Positions 26,663-35,031 of a stretch of DNA of 64,000 bases are shown piece by piece (position 1 is the stretch's first letter; the number at the start of each line of letters is the position of its first letter). The notes beneath the pieces are model-generated. The model was not told the origin of the DNA and searched no databases. It saw only the letters and a list, made by a program, of their open reading frames with translations. The DNA lies in assembly GCA_052387675.1 (NCBI GenBank), contig JBQTIY010000002.1, forward strand, positions 396,043-460,042, given 5' to 3'. The translations under genes and the position numbers were made by a program. Source of the DNA: JBQTIY01 sp052387675. GTDB taxonomy: Bacteria; Planctomycetota; B15-G4.

Positions 26663-28042
26663 TCAGGGAGACCGTGAGCGAGCCTTTGCCCGGCGGAAAT
26701 AGACCCATATGTATACCAGATGAAAGAGCGCCAACCCGCGGCACAGGCCGGACGCGGCAGCGACTCCTATCGGCCCGAAGGCGTGCGCCCCCCAAGCGAT
26801 TCCGGCGAGAGCGATGGCCGCCATGAGAAAGTTCCAGGGGATGGCCTGCTTCAGCTTGCCGCTGTAGATGTAGAAGGCGTCCACGACCACGGCAAAGCCC
26901 AGGAAAAGGTTTCCGGAGGCCAGCCAGAGGTAGTACTCGAAGGCATCTCCGGCGTCGGCGCCATAGACCTTGTGGATCACGAAGTAGACCGGGATGACGG
27001 AGAGCAGTGTGACCGCCGCCATGGCCGTGCCGGTCCAGAGCGAGATCCGCCGCAAATAGCCGCCTAGCTGATCGAAAGGCACTTGTCCGGCACCGACCTT
27101 GAGCCCCAGGGCCGGCAGCAGCGTCTGCGTGACACCCGCCATGGCCAGCCCCAGGCCCCAACTCAGCACGTGGCCGATGCTGTAGGCGGCGTTGTCCTCG
27201 AAGGCCTTGGTCGACGCCGCGGCCACGCCCACGGCCGGAATGACCAGCATGCCGATGCGCGGCACGAGCGTGTTCATGCCCTTGTTGAGCGCCAGCAGAT
27301 AGCCCACGCCGAAGATGTGCCCCACCTTGGCCCGCGGCACGGCCGCGAGGACTTCACTCAGCGGCGGCGGCGCAAGCTTGGCGTGACCGTCACGCGCCTT
27401 GTGATACCACCACAGCGCCAGCGCGCCAGCCAGCAGCATGTGCACGAGGAAGGCCACCACCACGCCCGGCAGACCGTAGCCCCAAGCCAGCGCCGCCCAG
27501 ACGATGAAGACCCGCAGGGTGTTGGTCGTGATGTCGAACCAGGCGTACTCGCGCATCTGGCGCGTGCCCTGCAGCGCTGCCACGGTGATGCCGCGCAGCA
27601 CTTCGAAGAGCCCGGAAATGCTGAGGATCGCCGCCCACCAGCCGATCTCTCGATCGTGGAAGAAGTACTCACTGGCCGAGGGCCCGAGCGTGAAGCCGAG
27701 CACCAGCACGAGCAGCGCACACAGTCCGCCCACCTTGAGCATGGCCGCGAGCGTCTGCACGCCGGCCTGGCGGTCCTGGCGTCCGACCGCCTCGCTGTAG
27801 CGCGAGACGGTGGCGTTCACCACGCCCATGCTCACGAAGAAGTACGCAAACATGAAGAGTTCGCGCACCGAGACCCAGCGGCCCATCTCGTGCAAGCCCA
27901 GGTACTGCTTGGTGAGCACCGAGGTGATGAAGTAGGTGGCGCCCTGCACGAGCGTGGAGGCCTGCAGCACGACGGTGTCTTTGAAGAACTGCCGCTGGCG
28001 CAAGCTCTTCAGCCGACTCAGCAAGTTTTGCAGCGCGCTCAT
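26663..28042 (-). CDS. Wzx-like polysaccharide flippase
   Basis: The 459-residue protein has about 12 hydrophobic segments and the MOP-superfamily start typical of Wzx: FFKDTVVLQASTLVQGATYF, then TKQYLGLHEMGRWVSVRELF. Such proteins flip undecaprenyl-linked oligosaccharides across the inner membrane. The start ATG 28042 overlaps the preceding glycosyltransferase stop (ATGA). It is the only flippase candidate in the cluster, which suggests a Wzx/Wzy-type route. No protein clearly recognisable as Wzy, Wza or Wzc is in the window. Confidence 0.85.
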   Translation of the reverse strand: MSALQNLLSRLKSLRQRQFFKDTVVLQASTLVQGATYFITSVLTKQYLGLHEMGRWVSVRELFMFAYFFVSMGVVNATVSRYSEAVGRQDRQAGVQTLAAMLKVGGLCALLVLVLGFTLGPSASEYFFHDREIGWWAAILSISGLFEVLRGITVAALQGTRQMREYAWFDITTNTLRVFIVWAALAWGYGLPGVVVAFLVHMLLAGALALWWYHKARDGHAKLAPPPLSEVLAAVPRAKVGHIFGVGYLLALNKGMNTLVPRIGMLVIPAVGVAAASTKAFEDNAAYSIGHVLSWGLGLAMAGVTQTLLPALGLKVGAGQVPFDQLGGYLRRISLWTGTAMAAVTLLSVIPVYFVIHKVYGADAGDAFEYYLWLASGNLFLGFAVVVDAFYIYSGKLKQAIPWNFLMAAIALAGIAWGAHAFGPIGVAAASGLCRGLALFHLVYIWVYFRRAKARSRSP

Positions 28043-29244
28043 CGACTCCGGCCCGCCTGCGATTCGGCGGGCTTTTCCTGCAGGAGCTCTGCGTAGATCG
28101 CGCGCAGGCGCTCCGCGGCAGCGGCCCAGGTCTGGCGCGCGGCACGAGCCCGCCCGGCGGCCCCCATGCGCGCGGCCAGGGCCGGCTCGCGAGCCAGCCG
28201 GACGATGCCCGCCGCGAGCCCCGCTGTGTCCTGCGGGTCACGCAGAAAGCCGTTCTCGCCGTCGGTGATGGCGTCCTCGGCTCCCGAGCCGCGCACCGAA
28301 AGCACCGGCCGGCCTGCAGCACCAGCCTCCAGGAACACGAGCCCGAAGGCCTCAAAGCCGCCCTCGACAGACGTTACTGGCGTGAGCAGGAAGGCCGTGC
28401 AGCCCCGCATGAGCGCGACTTTGCGCTGCTCAGAGACATTGCCCAGAAAGTGCACGTGGTCTGTTGCTCCAGCCGCCGCGATCTGCGCGACGAGTCCTTG
28501 GTAGTAAGGATCCTCGGCAGCGAAGCGGCCGACGATGGCGAAGTGCAGGCTCGGCTCCTGCTTCCACGCGGCCAGAAACGCCGGAATCGAGAGGGCATGT
28601 CCCTTGCGCTGCTTCAGTTCTCCCACGCAAAGCACGTAGGGCTCGGGCACGCCCGGCCGCTCGGAGCCGGCCATGGCGGCCTCGTAGTCTGCGGGCGTCA
28701 CGCCATAGGGCACGACTTCAGCGCCCCGCGGCTCGGCCACTTCCCGCACACGCGCCAGAGCGTGCGCGCTCCCGGTGAGAAAGCGGTCCGTGCGCCGAAA
28801 CATCCAGCCGATGAGCCGCCGATGCACGGGCATCGCCGTGGGCGTCACCGAGTACGTGCCATGGCCAGACACGACCACCGGGCGCCCCGCCAGCCGCGCC
28901 ACGAGCACCGCCACGAAGCCCATGGGGTAGTCCGAGAAGCTGTGCACGAGATCAGCGCGCCGCGCGGCGCGCACGAGTTCGGGCAAGCTCCTCAGGAGCA
29001 GCCAAGCCAGCTTGGGCAGCGGCAGAAAGGGAAAGTGGTCCATCGGCAGCCGCTCGCGCACCTGCAGGCGTTCCTGCGGCAAGTCGGCGGAGAGGCCGCG
29101 GTGGCGGCGTCCGATAAAGAGTTCGATCTGCTGGCAGTGCGGCACCAGGGCGCGCAGAGTGCCGACGCTGTAGCGGCCGACGCCGTCCACTTCCGACAGC
29201 GAATGAGTCAGCACCAGCACGCGCGGAGGCCCAGCCTGCTTCAC
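28039..29244 (-). CDS. GT4 family glycosyltransferase
   Basis: The 401-residue GT-B enzyme has the N-terminal RVLVLTHSLSEVDGVGRYS and an acceptor region with ADLVHSFSDYPMGFVAV. The donor-site segments are YVLCVGELKQRKGHALSIPA and GGFEAFGLVFLEAGAAGRPV, the E-x(7)-E type motif of GT4. It starts at GTG 29244 in a GTGA overlap with the GT-C gene. The longer upstream frame lies inside that gene and is rejected. It is part of the polysaccharide assembly line; the sugar is unknown. Confidence 0.9.
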   Translation of the reverse strand: MKQAGPPRVLVLTHSLSEVDGVGRYSVGTLRALVPHCQQIELFIGRRHRGLSADLPQERLQVRERLPMDHFPFLPLPKLAWLLLRSLPELVRAARRADLVHSFSDYPMGFVAVLVARLAGRPVVVSGHGTYSVTPTAMPVHRRLIGWMFRRTDRFLTGSAHALARVREVAEPRGAEVVPYGVTPADYEAAMAGSERPGVPEPYVLCVGELKQRKGHALSIPAFLAAWKQEPSLHFAIVGRFAAEDPYYQGLVAQIAAAGATDHVHFLGNVSEQRKVALMRGCTAFLLTPVTSVEGGFEAFGLVFLEAGAAGRPVLSVRGSGAEDAITDGENGFLRDPQDTAGLAAGIVRLAREPALAARMGAAGRARAARQTWAAAAERLRAIYAELLQEKPAESQAGRSR

Positions 29245-30974
29245 GGGCCCGGCTCGGCGATCCGCCAGCAGCGAATCCAGGGTCCGGGACGCCGGCTCTG
29301 CCACACCTGACTCAGTGCGAAGGCCATCTCGGTGGGCAGGGCCGCCTCGCTTGGGGGACTGCTGCCGGTTGGCGAGAGTTCGTACATCAGCACGCCGCGC
29401 CGGCGCATCAGTTCGGCAATGGGCTCGCGCGGCTTCTCGCTGGGCAGCCGGTCCACTTGCAGGTAGTAGTCGATGTCCCAAGCGGCCATCCAGTCCTCAA
29501 GGCTTAGCGGCGACTCACTCAGCGCGTAGTCCGTGGGATGGTAACTGTCGTGTTTCCAGAAGCGATACACGGGAAAGAGGTGTCGCGCTGCGGCCGGCGC
29601 GGCCTGCCCGGCAGCTTGTAAGTCGAGCTGGCGTTGTTCGATGCGCGAAATCCAGACGTGCTCACGCAGGGCCCGCACCGACTCGGCACTGGGAATCAAG
29701 GGCGGTGCGTAGCCATCGATCGCGATGCGCGCGTCGGGCGGCAGCAGCGCCACGAGTTCCGCGGCGGCCTGAGTGCGTGTGTCCTGCTGACAGTGCAGCC
29801 AATCGAGCCGGCCGGCCTGCGTGAGCGGCAGAGCCAGGACGAAGACGGCTGCCAGCCGGCCGAGGCGCCCGCTTTGCGCGAGCACACAGGCGGCTCGCGC
29901 GGCGCCGAGGGCCAGGAAGCCCGCCGCGGGAAGCAAGTAACGCACATGCGTGCCGTCGTAGAGCAAGAAGACCACGGCGAGAAAGGCCGGCGGCAGGAGC
30001 ACGAGTTTCAGGCCACGGCCGCGCGCCGAACTGCGCACGAGCAAGAGCAGTCCCGCTCCGCCGAGCAGCACGAGCACCGGGTCGTAGCCGATCCAGCCGC
30101 GCACGACCTCCGTGAAGAGCTGCCCGTGGAAGCGCCCAAGATCCACAGTCTGTCCGCCGATTCCCACCGCCTCCACGGGCTCGAGTTGCCCCGAGATGGC
30201 GCCCTGGCCCGTGTCGCGCCCGTAGACCAGCAGATAGGGATAGCCGATGAGCAGAGCCACGACGAGTCCCGCGGCGGCGCCGGCTAGCACACCGCGCAGA
30301 CGCAGGCGCCATTGCAGACTGGCCAGCGCCGGCAGGCCAAAGGCGAGGACGCCGGCCGGATGAGTTGCGGCGCAGAGGGCGGCCGCGATCCAGGCCCAGG
30401 CTGAATCGCGCAGTCGCTGCCGGCGACGCAGCCGCAGACTCAGCGCCAGTGTCAGCGCCATGAAGCCGGCCAGCGGCGCCCAAGGCCGCTCGGCGTGTGC
30501 GTACTGCACAACCAACAGGGAACTGCCGGCGAAGAGCGCGGCCAAGGCCGCTTCGCCACGACCGCGGTTCAGTTCGCGCGCGGCGCGGTAGACGCCCAGC
30601 GGCAAGAGCAGTGTCAGGAGCACGGTCACGAGCCGCGCCGGGAGCCAGGCCAGTCCGGAATCCTGAAAGACGCGCTCGGCGAACTCGCCGCCGCCGTGCC
30701 ACTCGCCCAGCACGCGGCCGACGGCGTAGCGCGCACCGATCGCCGCGAGATTGGTGTAGGGCAGCAGATAGGGGTAGGTCGTGTAGTGGCCGGCCGGCGG
30801 CACGAGCGCGTGCAGCCGCTCCAGATCCGGGTTGCCGAGATCGCGCGCAATGCCCAAGGCGCACTTCACCGCGTGATCGTCGGGCAGGTAGCGCTCCGGC
30901 AGGCCGTGATCAATGCCGAGCAGGAAGAGCGCCAGCACGACGAGCAGCACCGCAAGGAGGGGGTGGGCTCTCAT
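29241..30974 (-). CDS. GT-C type membrane glycosyltransferase (GT39/ArnT-like)
   Basis: The 577-residue protein has about ten hydrophobic segments and a conserved acidic pair early in the first periplasmic loop (LPDDHAVK, around 31-38), as in polyprenol-phosphate-dependent GT-C enzymes. AERPWAPLAGFMALTL and HVRYLLPAAGFLALG are further features of this group. The C-terminal 170 residues are soluble. It probably adds a sugar from a lipid-phosphate donor on the periplasmic face. It overlaps both neighbours by four bases (ATGA at 30971-30974, GTGA at 29241-29244). Confidence 0.8.
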   Translation of the reverse strand: MRAHPLLAVLLVVLALFLLGIDHGLPERYLPDDHAVKCALGIARDLGNPDLERLHALVPPAGHYTTYPYLLPYTNLAAIGARYAVGRVLGEWHGGGEFAERVFQDSGLAWLPARLVTVLLTLLLPLGVYRAARELNRGRGEAALAALFAGSSLLVVQYAHAERPWAPLAGFMALTLALSLRLRRRQRLRDSAWAWIAAALCAATHPAGVLAFGLPALASLQWRLRLRGVLAGAAAGLVVALLIGYPYLLVYGRDTGQGAISGQLEPVEAVGIGGQTVDLGRFHGQLFTEVVRGWIGYDPVLVLLGGAGLLLLVRSSARGRGLKLVLLPPAFLAVVFLLYDGTHVRYLLPAAGFLALGAARAACVLAQSGRLGRLAAVFVLALPLTQAGRLDWLHCQQDTRTQAAAELVALLPPDARIAIDGYAPPLIPSAESVRALREHVWISRIEQRQLDLQAAGQAAPAAARHLFPVYRFWKHDSYHPTDYALSESPLSLEDWMAAWDIDYYLQVDRLPSEKPREPIAELMRRRGVLMYELSPTGSSPPSEAALPTEMAFALSQVWQSRRPGPWIRCWRIAEPGP

Positions 30975-32170
30975 GCGGCACTCCCCACGTGCAGCCGGGC
31001 GCGCAGGAAGCCGGCCACGAGTTCCCCGCGGCGCCGCCAGTCAAAGGCCTCCACGTCGCGCCGCGCCTGTGCGGCCAGGCGCTGGGCCCGCGCGGTGTCC
31101 CCCAGCACTCGCTCCAGTCCCGCAGCCAGTGCCGCCGGATCGTCGGGGCTCACCAGCCAGGCGTTCTCGTCGTGGCGGAGTTGTTCGCGCAGTGAGGGCA
31201 GGTCGCTGGCCACGATCGGGCGGTGGCTGGCCATGGCCTCGAACATCTTCAGCGGCGAGGTGTAGCGCGCGGAGATTTCGAGACTGGCGCTGTTGGGCAA
31301 AGCGATGACATCGCCGGCCGAAAGATGGAAGGGCACGGTGCGATGCGGCACTTGCCCGGCGAAGTGCACGCGCCCCGGCGCGCAGCGCTGTGCCAGCGCC
31401 AGCACGCGCGGCAGATTCTCTTTGTCACCGCCCACGACCAGGAGTTGCACATCGGGCAGCAGGGCCATGGCCTCGATGAGCGTGTCCACGCCCTTCCAGC
31501 GGTAAAGCTGCCCGGCATAGACCACGGTGCGCAGTTCGGGCAGCGACAGGTGCGTGCGCGCCAGCGCCGGCTCGGGCATGCCGTGAAAGCGGCCCAGGTG
31601 CACACCGTCCGGCGCCACGAGCACCGCGCCCGGATCCACACCGCCCTCCACCAGGTCGTCGCGCAGCGCCTGGCTGATGGCGATGACCGCCGGCAGACGC
31701 CGCGTTAACTGAAAGAGCTGCTGCCGGCGCGGGCCGCGCTCGGGCAGGCTGTGCACTTCGGTGGCCAGGCGCAGCACGTCGCGCTGACGCAGCCCCGTAG
31801 CCAGCACCGAGAGCGTGTAGTGGTCGCGCACCAGCAGGCCCGCACCGCGCTCCACCGCCGCGCGGGCCAGGGCGCGCCAGCCAAAGGTCACGGACTGCAG
31901 CAGAAAGGGCAGGCGCTGAAAGCGCTGCGGCACCAAATCGATCGTATCGAGATTGGCGATGCGCTGGACGCCGAAGGTGCGGCGCACGCCATAGTGCTCC
32001 CAGGCATCCAGCTCGCGGTCGGGGAAGCGCCGCGGCACCACGACATCCACGTTGAGGCCGGTCGCCGCCAGGGCCTCGGCCATTGCAGCCACCTGGATCC
32101 CGTTGGCGCGGGGCCCCGGGAAGCGGATGTTCACGATGAGGTCGACGCGGGTGAGCGGATGCCGGCTCAA
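30971..32170 (-). CDS. GT4 family glycosyltransferase
   Basis: The 399-residue protein starts at TTG 32170, with GGAG six bases upstream. The first strand is VDLIVNIRFPGPRANGIQVA. The donor side shows VVYAGQLYRWKGVDTLIEAM, LLVVGGDKENLPRV and the SPLKMFEAMASHRPIVASDL motif, which resembles the E-x(7)-E site. The upstream open frame that would extend to 32485 overlaps the divergent gene and is not real. It is the first gene of the downstream minus-strand run, 59 bases from the divergent membrane-sulfatase gene. Confidence 0.88.
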   Translation of the reverse strand: MSRHPLTRVDLIVNIRFPGPRANGIQVAAMAEALAATGLNVDVVVPRRFPDRELDAWEHYGVRRTFGVQRIANLDTIDLVPQRFQRLPFLLQSVTFGWRALARAAVERGAGLLVRDHYTLSVLATGLRQRDVLRLATEVHSLPERGPRRQQLFQLTRRLPAVIAISQALRDDLVEGGVDPGAVLVAPDGVHLGRFHGMPEPALARTHLSLPELRTVVYAGQLYRWKGVDTLIEAMALLPDVQLLVVGGDKENLPRVLALAQRCAPGRVHFAGQVPHRTVPFHLSAGDVIALPNSASLEISARYTSPLKMFEAMASHRPIVASDLPSLREQLRHDENAWLVSPDDPAALAAGLERVLGDTARAQRLAAQARRDVEAFDWRRRGELVAGFLRARLHVGSAA

Positions 32171-32229
32171 CAGGTGCTCCGAGGCGCGCCGGTGGCGCGA
32201 AGGACATACAGTCCGTAATCTCGCCAGCC

Positions 32230-35031
32230 ATGTCGAGCGCCGCCCCGAGGGCTGTCCGCGCCGGCGCGCCGCTGCTGCTCGCCTGCCTGGGCTGGGTAGC
32301 CTGGCTCGCCCAGGCCGCCCCACCGTGGGCTTGGCTCGCGCCCCTGGCCCTGCTCGGCTGCTCGGGTTGGGGCCTGCTGCGCTGCGTCTCGAACATCGAC
32401 CGCCGCTTCGGGATCCTCGGCGGCGTGCTGGCCCTGGCGCCGCTCGCGCTCGGCGGGCTGCTGCTTTTGGGGCGAGCGCTGGCACTGGGACCCGACTCCC
32501 TGCCGATCTTCTTGCACCTGGGAGTGCTGCTGCTGACGCTGCTGGGGCTGCTGCGACGCCGGAGCTTTCAACGCTGGCAGGCCCGGCAGCCTGTGCACCC
32601 CGCGCCCATGCCGCTGTGGCCGGCGCGGCTGCCGCTCTGTCTCTTGCTGTTGGCGCTGTCGCTCGGCGCCCTGCTCTGGGCCGCGCCGCTGGGCCGGCCC
32701 CCGGCCGACAGCGGGCATCAAGAGCAGGCGGCGCGCGCGGCGAGTTGGCTCGCCAGCGGCGATCAGCCCCTGCGCGCCGGCGAGCCTCAGCCTGCCAGCG
32801 AACTTGCCAGTGCGGCCGTCGCAGCCTTGGTGACGGCGGCGGATTTGCCGGCGCTGGTGGCCAGTCAAGTGCTGGCGCTGGTCGCGCTCGCCGCCGTGCT
32901 GCTGCTGCTGGCGGAATCCATTTCGCGGCTGCGCGGCAATCGCGGCGGCAGCCGGGCCATGCTGGCCGGCCTGCTTGGGCTCAACCCCTTGGCCGCGGTC
33001 TTGCTCTTCTCACAGCACGAGGATCTGCGGTCGCAGGGACTGTTCACGGCGATCACACCCTTCCTCGATGGGCCGGCGCTGCCGCTGGCCCTCGCCTTCA
33101 CGGCGCTGCTGCTCTCATCGACACTCTCCACGTTGCGGCGGGCCAGCTTCCATGTGCCGCGTCTGGCGGGAGTGGCTGCCTTCGGCTTGGCACTCTGCGC
33201 GCCCTCGGCCGCGCTGCTCATTCTGCCGGGCTGGATCCTGGGCATTGCCTGCGCGCATCTGGCCTGCCGCACGAGTCCCGACAACGATCCGCATCCGTCG
33301 AACACGGTGCGCCGCGCCGGCGAGCCGCTGACCCTGCGTGCGCCCTTTTGGCTGCTAGCGGTCCCCGTAGCCGCTGGCGGTTGCGCCGGCTGGCTCGTCT
33401 CGGGCAGCAGCTTGCCTCGACTGGTCCCCGCCCCCAGCACTGTGTGGACGCTCCTGCTCTCACTGGGGCCCGCGTGCCTGCTCATCTTCCCCGGCATCCG
33501 GCAACTCCATCGCAGCCCCGGGCGCGAAGCCTTCTTCTTTCTGGGCTGGCTCCTGCTCACGCTGCCACTGGCTCTGCTGCTGCAAGCCGAGTCGCTCGAC
33601 GCTGAGTTGGTGACGCGCTTTCTGGCCGTGGTTCTGGCCGTGCCCATGGCCAACGGGGCGCTCATGCTCATCGAGCGACACGGCGCGCGCGCGCGAGCCG
33701 CGCTGGCCGTGCTGGTCGTCTTCCTGCTCGCAGCGCCGGTCTTGACGCTGAAGCAGCACCAGCCAGCCGAACGTCCGCAGGCCGGCGACAGCGGCGGCGC
33801 GGCGGCACTTCGGCGAGTGGCCCAGAACGCTCCGCGTGAAGCGGTCTTCGTGACGGAGACGGGCGCCTCGTGGCTCTTGGCTGCGACGGTCAGCCGTCCG
33901 CTGCTGCTGGCCGGCGCGGACGACACGCTGCTGAAGTTACGCAGCCGGCCCGGACTGCGGGCGCGCGAACTCTGGGCGGTGCTGCCTGAGAGCCAAGCGC
34001 GCCCGGGATTTCTGCCGGTGGCGCGCGAAGGAGAACTTCAGATCCTGCGCGCCGCGGTGCCCGACGTCGTGCTGCTCACGGTGCCCGGTCTGCGCCCCGA
34101 TGATTTGCAAGCGCGCTTCCTGCCCGCGCTCACTGAGCGCCTGGGCGCAGGCCTGATCTTCGAGCAGGCCATCAGCGCCGCGCCGGAACTGCGCGCGGGG
34201 CTCTCGGCGCTCTTCAGCGGCCTCTCTCCCGTCGAGCGCCTCGGCGCCACGGTCGTCGCCGCCACCGGCCCGGCCTTTGCAGCCGAACCGCAGGGCCTGT
34301 CCGGGCTCGTCGCCAGTTACGCGCAGGCCGGATATCGCCGGGTAGCTGTACTGGCCGAGAGCGAAGAGCGGCTGCCCGCGCCCGGCTGGCAGCGCGTGCT
34401 GCGTGGGCCTTCAGCCGAGGCCGCCACGCTCGTCGATGCCGGGCTCGCCGTCCTGGCGGAGGCCGAGGCGCGGCCCACGTTGCTCTGGCTGCATCTCTCC
34501 GACTTCATGCCACAAGACGGCGCACCCGTCACGCGCTCCGAGCCCGAACGACTGCGCAGCTTCGACCGCGCCGTGCAGCACCTGCTCAGCTCGCTTGGTC
34601 CGCAGGATCTCTTCGTCTTGACCGCGCCGCTGGGCCGCGCACGGGCCGGCCGGCCGAGCGGCGGCGAGCCACACGAGCCGACCCGCTCGCTGACCGAAGA
34701 GGCCATTCACGTGCCGTTGGCTCTCCTCGGCGGTGGTGTGCCGGCCGGCCGGCAGGGACGGCTGATGGCTCTGCAGGACCTGCCGGCGCTGCTTCTGCGC
34801 GGCGAGCTGCCGCTGCGCGAGCGCGTGCTGCTCGCCTCGCCGACCGAGCCGATCTGGGGCGAGCGGCGCCAGCGCTTCAAGACGCTGCTGCTGCGCAGCC
34901 AGGGTCCGGACACGGCGCTCATCGGCCGCATTTATGATTTGGAGTCTGACCCCAGCGAACTCGACCCGGAATTGCTCGACGAACAGGCGCTGGGCGAACT
35001 TCAGGCGGCTCTGCGGCTCATTTCGTCGTGA
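32230..35031 (+). CDS. Membrane protein fused to a degenerate sulfatase-like domain
   Basis: The 933-residue protein starts at ATG 32230. Residues 10-510 contain about 11 hydrophobic segments. A linker follows, then residues 610-910 match the alkaline phosphatase/sulfatase fold: PDVVLLTVPGLRPDDL, GLIFEQAISAAPELRAGLSA, LLWLHLSDFMPQDG, IHVPLALLGGG and RIYDLESDPSE. The metal-binding and catalytic residues of true sulfatases are missing: the first Asp of the I-D-x-x-R-x-D motif is lost, no C/S-x-P-x-R is present, and D-H-G is replaced by TAPLGR. It may be structural or sugar-binding. It is the only plus-strand gene in the cluster and overlaps the next, convergent gene by 14 bases. Confidence 0.7.
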   Translation: MSSAAPRAVRAGAPLLLACLGWVAWLAQAAPPWAWLAPLALLGCSGWGLLRCVSNIDRRFGILGGVLALAPLALGGLLLLGRALALGPDSLPIFLHLGVLLLTLLGLLRRRSFQRWQARQPVHPAPMPLWPARLPLCLLLLALSLGALLWAAPLGRPPADSGHQEQAARAASWLASGDQPLRAGEPQPASELASAAVAALVTAADLPALVASQVLALVALAAVLLLLAESISRLRGNRGGSRAMLAGLLGLNPLAAVLLFSQHEDLRSQGLFTAITPFLDGPALPLALAFTALLLSSTLSTLRRASFHVPRLAGVAAFGLALCAPSAALLILPGWILGIACAHLACRTSPDNDPHPSNTVRRAGEPLTLRAPFWLLAVPVAAGGCAGWLVSGSSLPRLVPAPSTVWTLLLSLGPACLLIFPGIRQLHRSPGREAFFFLGWLLLTLPLALLLQAESLDAELVTRFLAVVLAVPMANGALMLIERHGARARAALAVLVVFLLAAPVLTLKQHQPAERPQAGDSGGAAALRRVAQNAPREAVFVTETGASWLLAATVSRPLLLAGADDTLLKLRSRPGLRARELWAVLPESQARPGFLPVAREGELQILRAAVPDVVLLTVPGLRPDDLQARFLPALTERLGAGLIFEQAISAAPELRAGLSALFSGLSPVERLGATVVAATGPAFAAEPQGLSGLVASYAQAGYRRVAVLAESEERLPAPGWQRVLRGPSAEAATLVDAGLAVLAEAEARPTLLWLHLSDFMPQDGAPVTRSEPERLRSFDRAVQHLLSSLGPQDLFVLTAPLGRARAGRPSGGEPHEPTRSLTEEAIHVPLALLGGGVPAGRQGRLMALQDLPALLLRGELPLRERVLLASPTEPIWGERRQRFKTLLLRSQGPDTALIGRIYDLESDPSELDPELLDEQALGELQAALRLISS

